The position numbers and the translations under genes are program-made. This document shows positions 6,678 to 7,063 of a stretch of 7,063 nt of DNA, in pieces. The stretch is taken from assembly GCA_937988695.1 (NCBI GenBank), contig CALKHM010000160.1, positions 1 to 7,063 of the forward strand, given 5' to 3'. Every line of letters begins with the position of its first letter. Positions within the stretch are counted from its first letter, which is position 1. Below the pieces are notes generated by a model that ran no database searches, was not told the origin of the DNA, and saw only the letters and a program-made list of their open reading frames with translations. Source of the stretch: an uncultured Microbacterium sp. GTDB taxonomy: Bacteria; Actinomycetota; Actinomycetes; Actinomycetales; Microbacteriaceae.

Positions 6678-7063
6678 TTAGCCGGCACGGTTGCCCTCTG
6701 TCGTCTCACGCAGTTCGATCGACTGTCGCAGTCGCACCGTGCGTGGGCTGGCGCCGGGCTGGTCGAGGCGCTCCACGAGCAGCTGCACGGCGGCCACGCC
6801 CATGTCGAACGCTGGTTGGCGGACGGTGGTCAGCTGTGGATGGAACAGATCCGGGTAGGTGAATCCGTCGAAAGTGGCGAACGCGACGTCGCGCGGCGTC
6901 GTCAGGGCTGCGTCCTCCAGCCCGCGCAGGGCGGCCACTGCGAGCGGTGTGCTGCAGGCGATGATCGCTGTGGGGCCGTCCTTGCCGAGCGCGCTGGCGA
7001 GGCCGCGGCGCAGCTCGTCGTCGTCTTGCCCCGTCAGGACGAGCTGATCCGGCATCCTGGCGC
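6678..7063 (-). CDS. LacI-family transcriptional regulator (5' partial)
   Basis: The C-terminal 127 residues or so of a LacI/GalR-type repressor; the frame runs off the right edge, so the helix-turn-helix and most of the effector-binding core are not visible. Family members are usually 330-350 residues. What remains is the second lobe of the periplasmic-binding-like fold: PTAIIACSTPLAVAALRGL, then RDVAFATFDGFTYPDLFHPQ, then LTTVRQPAFDMGVAAVQLL, which closely matches the family pattern FD..., P-LTTVRQP, MG..A...L. The stretch that often reads AND is CST here, a possible effector-pocket difference. The gene ends with TAA at 6678-6680 and is immediately followed by the promoter and paired AAACGTTT operators of the transporter operon, so it is probably the local repressor, released by a sugar derived from the imported glycan. 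An ATG at 7055 is internal and is not the start. Confidence 0.92.
   Translation of the reverse strand, partial: ARMPDQLVLTGQDDDELRRGLASALGKDGPTAIIACSTPLAVAALRGLEDAALTTPRDVAFATFDGFTYPDLFHPQLTTVRQPAFDMGVAAVQLLVERLDQPGASPRTVRLRQSIELRETTEGNRAG

Noticed and set aside
1..7063. A search for tRNA or rRNA genes, CRISPR arrays, insertion sequences, attachment sites and defence or toxin genes.
   Set aside because: No repeat-spacer pattern, cloverleaf, transposase or defence motif was seen; the coding sequence is accounted for by sugar uptake and hydrolysis genes.

Overview
The window looks like part of a glycan-uptake and degradation locus from a high-GC Gram-positive actinobacterium, probably a Microbacterium-like member of the Microbacteriaceae. 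This rests on the strong GC bias at third codon positions, the actinobacterial-style promoter (TTGACA / TAnnnT), and a lone CUT1 sugar ABC transporter under a LacI-type regulator with no ATPase gene beside it. The genus is an inference from style; nothing in the sequence proves it.

The left half (about 2-3373, plus strand) holds two glycoside hydrolases in one transcription unit whose promoter lies outside the window. The first is the 3' portion of a GH78 alpha-L-rhamnosidase, cut by the left edge. After a 30-nt gap with a strong Shine-Dalgarno comes a complete 347-residue GH43-type beta-propeller enzyme, closest by eye to exo-beta-1,3-galactanases. It has no signal peptide, so it probably works in the cytoplasm on imported oligosaccharides.

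The right half (3391-7063, minus strand) reads toward the left. It comprises the C-terminal part of a LacI-family repressor (cut by the right edge), a 114-nt regulatory gap, a lipoprotein sugar-binding protein, a 57-nt gap with a perfect 12-bp inverted repeat, a MalF-type permease and a MalG-type permease. The two permease genes overlap by 4 nt. The regulatory gap has a perfect -35 box, a plausible -10 box and two copies of the palindrome AAACGTTT placed over and just after the predicted transcription start. The two transcription units meet tail to tail with only 17 nt between stop codons.

Inferred working model: the lipoprotein captures a rhamnose-containing oligosaccharide, the two permeases import it using an ATPase encoded elsewhere, and GH78 and GH43 cleave it inside the cell. 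The LacI protein represses the transporter until an inducing sugar is present. Pairing a rhamnosidase with a galactanase-like GH43 would fit side chains of plant type II arabinogalactan, but other rhamnosylated plant glycans are possible. I see a well-formed carbohydrate utilisation locus and no evidence of an unknown defence or mobile system, RNA gene, CRISPR array or insertion sequence.
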